From contig JAULJL010000033.1 of NCBI GenBank assembly GCA_030761205.1, positions 4,719,501-4,783,500 of the forward strand: a stretch of 64,000 bases of DNA, written 5' to 3'. The translations under genes were made by a program, and so were the position numbers. Positions 59,810-64,000 of the stretch are shown piece by piece (the stretch's first letter is position 1; every line of letters begins with the position of its first letter). Source of the DNA: Fremontodendron californicum. Taxonomy: Eukaryota > Streptophyta > Magnoliopsida > Malvales > Malvaceae. The notes under the pieces are model-generated. The model searched no databases, was not told where the DNA came from, and saw only the letters and a program-made list of their open reading frames with translations.

Positions 59810-62264
59810 ATCATATTAGGATTTCCGATGCATGTAGTTTTATACACTATGGTGATGAAAGCACTTGTCTCATATTGACATCTAAATGAAATAAATGAAT
59901 TTGAATTTAAATGTTTTGTGTTCTTTATGTTTTGATAATAATTTGAATTTGCAAAAAATGAAACTTTGAATTTTTTTTTTTTTTGATAAACAGTAATAAG
60001 GGGTTTCACATGAAATAATGGACAGTCTCGAGAATATTGATGATCATTGTTAGAAATGACCCAACACTTTCCCTCTCTCTTTTAGGCTTTCCTATGCCAA
60101 CCCTTTGAACCGAGACCACTTGAAAGACTTAATGCTTCAAGGAATATGAATAGTTAAATTTCATAAACCATTGTCATTGCATAATAAGCAAAGATGTAAA
60201 TCCTAGTTTAGGCTATGAACAAAGTAACAAACTTTTTAAAAAAAATTGAACTCCTTGAAATTCAAACAAATGAGACATTCTTTCAAAAATCTAGATCTTA
60301 GTAATTCGATGTGTATCAAGGTTATGCCAAAGCCATTCATATCCTGTCCAGTAACCACAAAACACCAATTGCGCAAACATTGCTTCTTGATTGACACTGC
60401 GGGGCACAATGACCAAACTAGATTATCCTATGTCCTAGAGAGAACATTTTTTTTGGTAATATTTTCCTTGGTATTTCAAATAAAGCCATGATTGAAACTC
60501 AGCCTTTTCAAAATAGACCTAGACTTGCTATGTTCCTCGTAGTGATGCAAATTTCCAAGGTTGATCAAATTGGGGCATCATATTTAGAAATGATGAATAC
60601 GTGGTGAATAAGGATGGATTAACGCATGAATCATTGGTGCATGTGACAAAAAAGAGCAAAAAGAAGAAAAATTATGATATCACACATATGAGAATTCGGA
60701 TGATTCTAAAGTGCAGAATAAAATTCTGATTATCTATTCCCCTTGGGGACTGCTTTTCAATGAGAATATTTGTGCTTGATATGAGAAATGGCCATCTTTC
60801 ATATCCCTTTCACAAAAATAAATTATCCCATAGTCACCCCTTTTGTGCCGAAAAAAATCTTTTTTCTTTTGAACCCTGATCAAGGATCACCCTTTACACT
60901 GGGGCAAATGCAAGAAAAAATCACTGAGAAATGAGTCCTAACTCAAAGATAGATACAAAACAAATCGAGCTCCCAAATAAATACGGAATCACTCTGTCGA
61001 AATGAAGATGCAAATGAAAAAAAAATGTGTGTGAAAAAGTATGGCAAATGAAAGCCAAAAGCAAAGAAAAAAGAGCAAAGGAAAAAGGAAAAGTCCAAAA
61101 GGGACAAATGCTTCAAAAGGGAATCCTCCTCAAGAAATGATCCTTGATCTGATTACCCTCAAACACATATTTTGGGCTTATTTATCCTTTCTTTCTGAAC
61201 CCCAAACCATGGCCTACATTACGTGCTTTAAAAGTCTATTTTGATCAAGTGTGGATATTTGACTTGAAGGGTTTTTCCTCAGATTTTATCCTCTCTCATC
61301 GAATTGTCATTTCACTATGGAAGAATTTAGAATTCTCAAGTGTATTGTAGAACAAAAAAAAGAAGAGAAAGAAAAAAAAATGGAAAGAATGGGACTCTAG
61401 GACGAAAACCCTAAAAATGGGCGGTCTAGAGTAAAACGAAAATTTGTGATGCCATCTATGATAGTACCGATGCCATAACAAAAGAGAAGGTCATCTTGAA
61501 GAAATCGAGGAACATCTAGGAATTTCTAAACCGCCTAGATTGTCAGCTCTCATTTGGAGGATTGATTTCAAAAACTAAAACTTTTTCCCTCCAAGATTAA
61601 ACTTTCCAGACATCCTGGCCCATCTTGACGCTTGTCAAAATGCTTTGATATGGAAACTAAGAGAATGTTGAATTTGTTTGGTTCTCAATGAATTCATGAT
61701 TTATAAAACCTGTTCCATTTGTGAGCCTAGAAGGGACATACATTTTTGTTATGAAGTTTTCTTCGATCAACCAAAATCTAGTTATACCAAGCCTTGTCAA
61801 TTTAAATTGAAAAGATCAGATTGACACTTAGGGAAATTTCTAACAGTGATCATTAGTCTTCAAAGATTCGTATATCACACACTGTGGGGTTAATATTTTT
61901 GGCTCAAAAGTTTTCATTAAATGAGCAAAATTGTTTTTCAAAACGGTAAAACAAAAATGTTTTTGAAATACCCATTTTTGATGTTGACATGAGATAAGGG
62001 TTTTTCTAACCCAAAGGTGTGGAACTACTAGGGTAAACCTTGACTTCCAAATATGAGAAAAAGAAATAGAACTCGGCAAGCAGACTTCTGTCAAAAAGAG
62101 TTTGAAAACTATTGGGGCAAAGAGAATAACCAAAGATTGGAAAATGAATTGAATATATACTCTGGTTTGAAGAGGAAAAATGAATTGGAAAGGCTAAGCC
62201 AAAGTCTAGAAAAACGATCAGGGGCATTTGCATCATTCATGAACACTCATCTCTTTATTGAGCT
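59810..62264 (+). other. Region after gag in element G, no pol, shared 3' UTR
   Basis: 59810-61000 is A/T-rich with no domain similarity in any frame; pol was presumably removed here. 61125-61290 matches 38110-38290 of D (reverse), where it follows pol. From 61296 on it matches 1-930 of element A. Short open frames (60246-60491, 61041-61244) carry no recognisable domain. Confidence 0.65.
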
Positions 62265-62935
62265 TTGCATCTGCACAATGTCAGCAAGCATTTGCATCAT
62301 TCATGGGTATTTGCATGGGCACTATTCCATAAGCATCGACATTTTACCTTTACATTTACATCCTTCACAGAATTCCCATTTGCGTCATCTCAAGCAATTG
62401 CAGCATTTCTAGAACCATTGCATTTTCATTATGTGTGGTAACTGCAGTTAAACCATTCATAGACCACTTACAGGAACATGATTAGTAGGGGCATCTGTAT
62501 AATTCCATGAAGTAGTTGCATCAATCTGAGAGCATTAGCATTTGCATAATGAAGCATCTGTATCTTACCCAACATTTGCATCTGCATCAAGAAGCATTTC
62601 CATCAATCTAAGCCATTTGCATTTCCAACATTTGCATCTGCATCAAGAAGCATTTGCATCAATCTAAGCCATTTGCATTTCCAACATTTGCATTTGCATC
62701 AATCTAAGAGCATCTGCATCAATCAAAGAAATTTTCATCTCCATCAAGAAACATTTGCATCTGCATCATGACGCATTTGCATCTTATCCAACATCTGCAT
62801 CAAGAAGCATTTGCATCAATCTAAGCCATTCGCATTTCCAACATCTGCATCAAGAAGCATCTGCATCAATCCAAGCCATTTACATTTGCACCATGAAGCA
62901 TGTGTATCTTGTTAAAGATATTTACATCTGCATCT
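62265..62935 (+). repeat. GCAT-rich degenerate tandem repeat of element G
   Basis: GCATTTGCATCAATCTAAGC, CATCAAGAAGCATTTGC and CATTTCCAACATTTGC words recur. Two near-identical runs cover about 62570-62700. It is the counterpart of 940-1345 in A. Confidence 0.8.
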
Positions 62936-62984
62936 TCTCTCAAAAATTTTGGGTATAATTTTCAAACACAAATTTTAAAAGTGG

Positions 62985-64000
62985 ACAAGTCTTCGGTAGC
63001 GATAACTGAAGCTTTTGGAGGAGATATCTAGAACTTTACATGTTTTTAAAAGTGAGAAAGTCTTCGGTAGCGATAATTGAACCTTCTAGAAGAGATATCC
63101 AGAATTTTACATGTTTTTAAAAGTGAGAAAGTCTTCAATAGCGATAGCTGAAGCTTCTGGAGGAGATATCCAGAATTTTACATGTTTTTAAAAGTGAGAA
63201 TGTCTTCGGTAGCAATAGCTAAAGCTTCTGGAGGAGATATCCAGAATTTTACATGTTTTTAAAAGTGAGAAAGTCTTCGATAACGATAGCTGAAGCTTCT
63301 GGAGGAGATATCCAGAATTTTACATGTTTTTAAAAGTGAGAAAGTCTTCGGTGGTGATAGTTGAAGCTTCTAGAGGAGATATCCAAAATTTTACATGTTT
63401 TTAAAAGTGAGAAAGTCTTCGGTAACGATAGCTAAAGCTTCTGGAGCAGATATCCAGAATTTTACATGTTTTTAAAAGTGAGAAAGTCTTTGGTAGCGAT
63501 AGCTGAAGCTTCTGGTAGAGATATCCAGAATTTTACATGTTTTTAAAAATGAGAAAGTCTTCGGTGGCAATAGATGAAGTCTCTGGTGGAGATATCTAGA
63601 ATTTTATAGTTTTAAAAAGTGAAAAAAGTCTTTGGTAGCAATAGCTAAAGCTTCTAGAGGAGATATCTAGAATTTTACATGTTTTTAAAAGTGAGAAAGT
63701 CTTCGGTAGCGATAGCTGAAGCTTCTGGAGGAGATATCCAGAATTTTACATGTTTTTAAAAGTGAGAAAGTCTTCAGCAGCGATAGCTGAAGTTTCTGGA
63801 GGAGATATCCAAAATTTTACATGTTTTTAAAAATGAGAAAGTCTTCGGTAGCGATAGCCGAAGTCTCTAGTGGAGATATCCAGGATTTTATAGTTTTAAA
63901 CAATGAGCAAGTCTTTGGTGGTGATAGCCGAAACTTCTGGAGGAGATATCCAGAATTTTACATGTTTTTAAAAGTGAGAAAGTCTTTGGTTGTGATAGTT
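62985..64000 (+). repeat. Hairpin-bearing tandem array of about 71 bp in element G
   Basis: About 14 units are visible and the array runs off the window. A typical unit has GTGAGAAAGTCTTCGGT, spacer AGCGATA, GCTGAAGCTTCTGG, AGGAGATAT, CCAGAATTTTACATG and TTTTTAAAA. It is more regular than the array in A, suggesting more recent homogenisation. Confidence 0.9.

Larger units (their letters stand above)
51171..64000 (+). mobile_element. Element G: Tat/Ogre-like element without pol, inserted in the 5' LTR of D
   Basis: It starts TGTAGACACC at 51171 inside the D LTR. Layout: 5' LTR (51171-56240), primer site, 2.1 kb leader, gag remnant (58359-59809), then directly a 3' UTR-like region with the GCAT and hairpin arrays, running off the window. 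No ORF1, protease, RT or integrase is visible between 59810 and 62260, so it is a large non-autonomous derivative. Its left duplication should be ACAAT (51166-51170), since D continues ACAATAAAGCCC at 33340-33351. Confidence 0.88.

Noticed and set aside
61041..61244. Possible short conserved protein (EMILDLITLKH) shared by G and D (38216-38422)
   Set aside because: The similarity is at DNA level along the whole shared 3' UTR, both copies lose the frame soon after, and there is no known domain.
62985..64000. CRISPR-like regularity of repeats
   Set aside because: The unit repeats end to end without unique spacers, and the context is a plant retroelement 3' UTR.

Overview
This window looks like intergenic DNA from a flowering plant with a large, repeat-rich genome. 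I find no host gene, tRNA, rRNA or CRISPR array. Almost all of it is a nest of decayed Ty3/gypsy LTR retrotransposons plus one small hAT-type DNA element. The evidence is LTR termini (TG...CA), primer-binding sites, polypurine tracts, target-site duplications, and gag/pol similarity in reading frames broken by stops and frameshifts. The species cannot be named from the sequence.

Layout. (A) 1-8488, + strand: the 3' part of a Tat/Ogre-like element, with a tandem-repeat-rich 3' UTR and a 5.7 kb 3' LTR starting at 2816. (B) 8533-14815, - strand: an Athila-type element with both LTRs, a tRNA-Asp primer site and a gag remnant but no pol. 14816-16223 holds a broken chromovirus gag on the - strand with its flanks. 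(C) 16224-17905: a third LTR of the B family with a stub of internal DNA. 17906-19799, + strand: a chromovirus pol fragment, cut at 19800. (D) 19800-51170 and beyond, - strand: a Tat/Ogre-like element with ORF1, gag, protease, RT, two RNase H domains and an integrase missing much of its core. Its 3' LTR (19800-35636) is split by (E), a Tekay-type chromovirus at 22275-33223 with both LTRs and a 5-bp target duplication. Its 5' LTR (from 47653) carries (F), a 927-bp non-autonomous hAT element with an 8-bp duplication at 47821-48747, and is cut by (G). (G) 51171-64000 and beyond, + strand: a Tat/Ogre-like element with a 5.1 kb 5' LTR, primer site, gag remnant, no pol, and a repeat-rich 3' UTR like that of A.

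Order of events. The chromovirus was hit by D; D was then hit independently by E, F and G. The two LTRs of D act as each other's empty-site control, so the E and F insertions are resolved to the base. No element here can move by itself. D has lost part of integrase and the protease motif glycine, E has many stops, and B and G lack pol.

The least ordinary signals are structural: (1) phased W-box-like arrays near the start of all three Tat/Ogre-like LTRs; (2) 3' UTR arrays whose units can each fold into hairpins, with arm changes that mostly keep pairing; (3) a 13-bp inverted repeat across the polypurine tract/LTR junction; (4) a repeated palindrome in the leader; (5) LTR A built from successive tandem arrays of different period.
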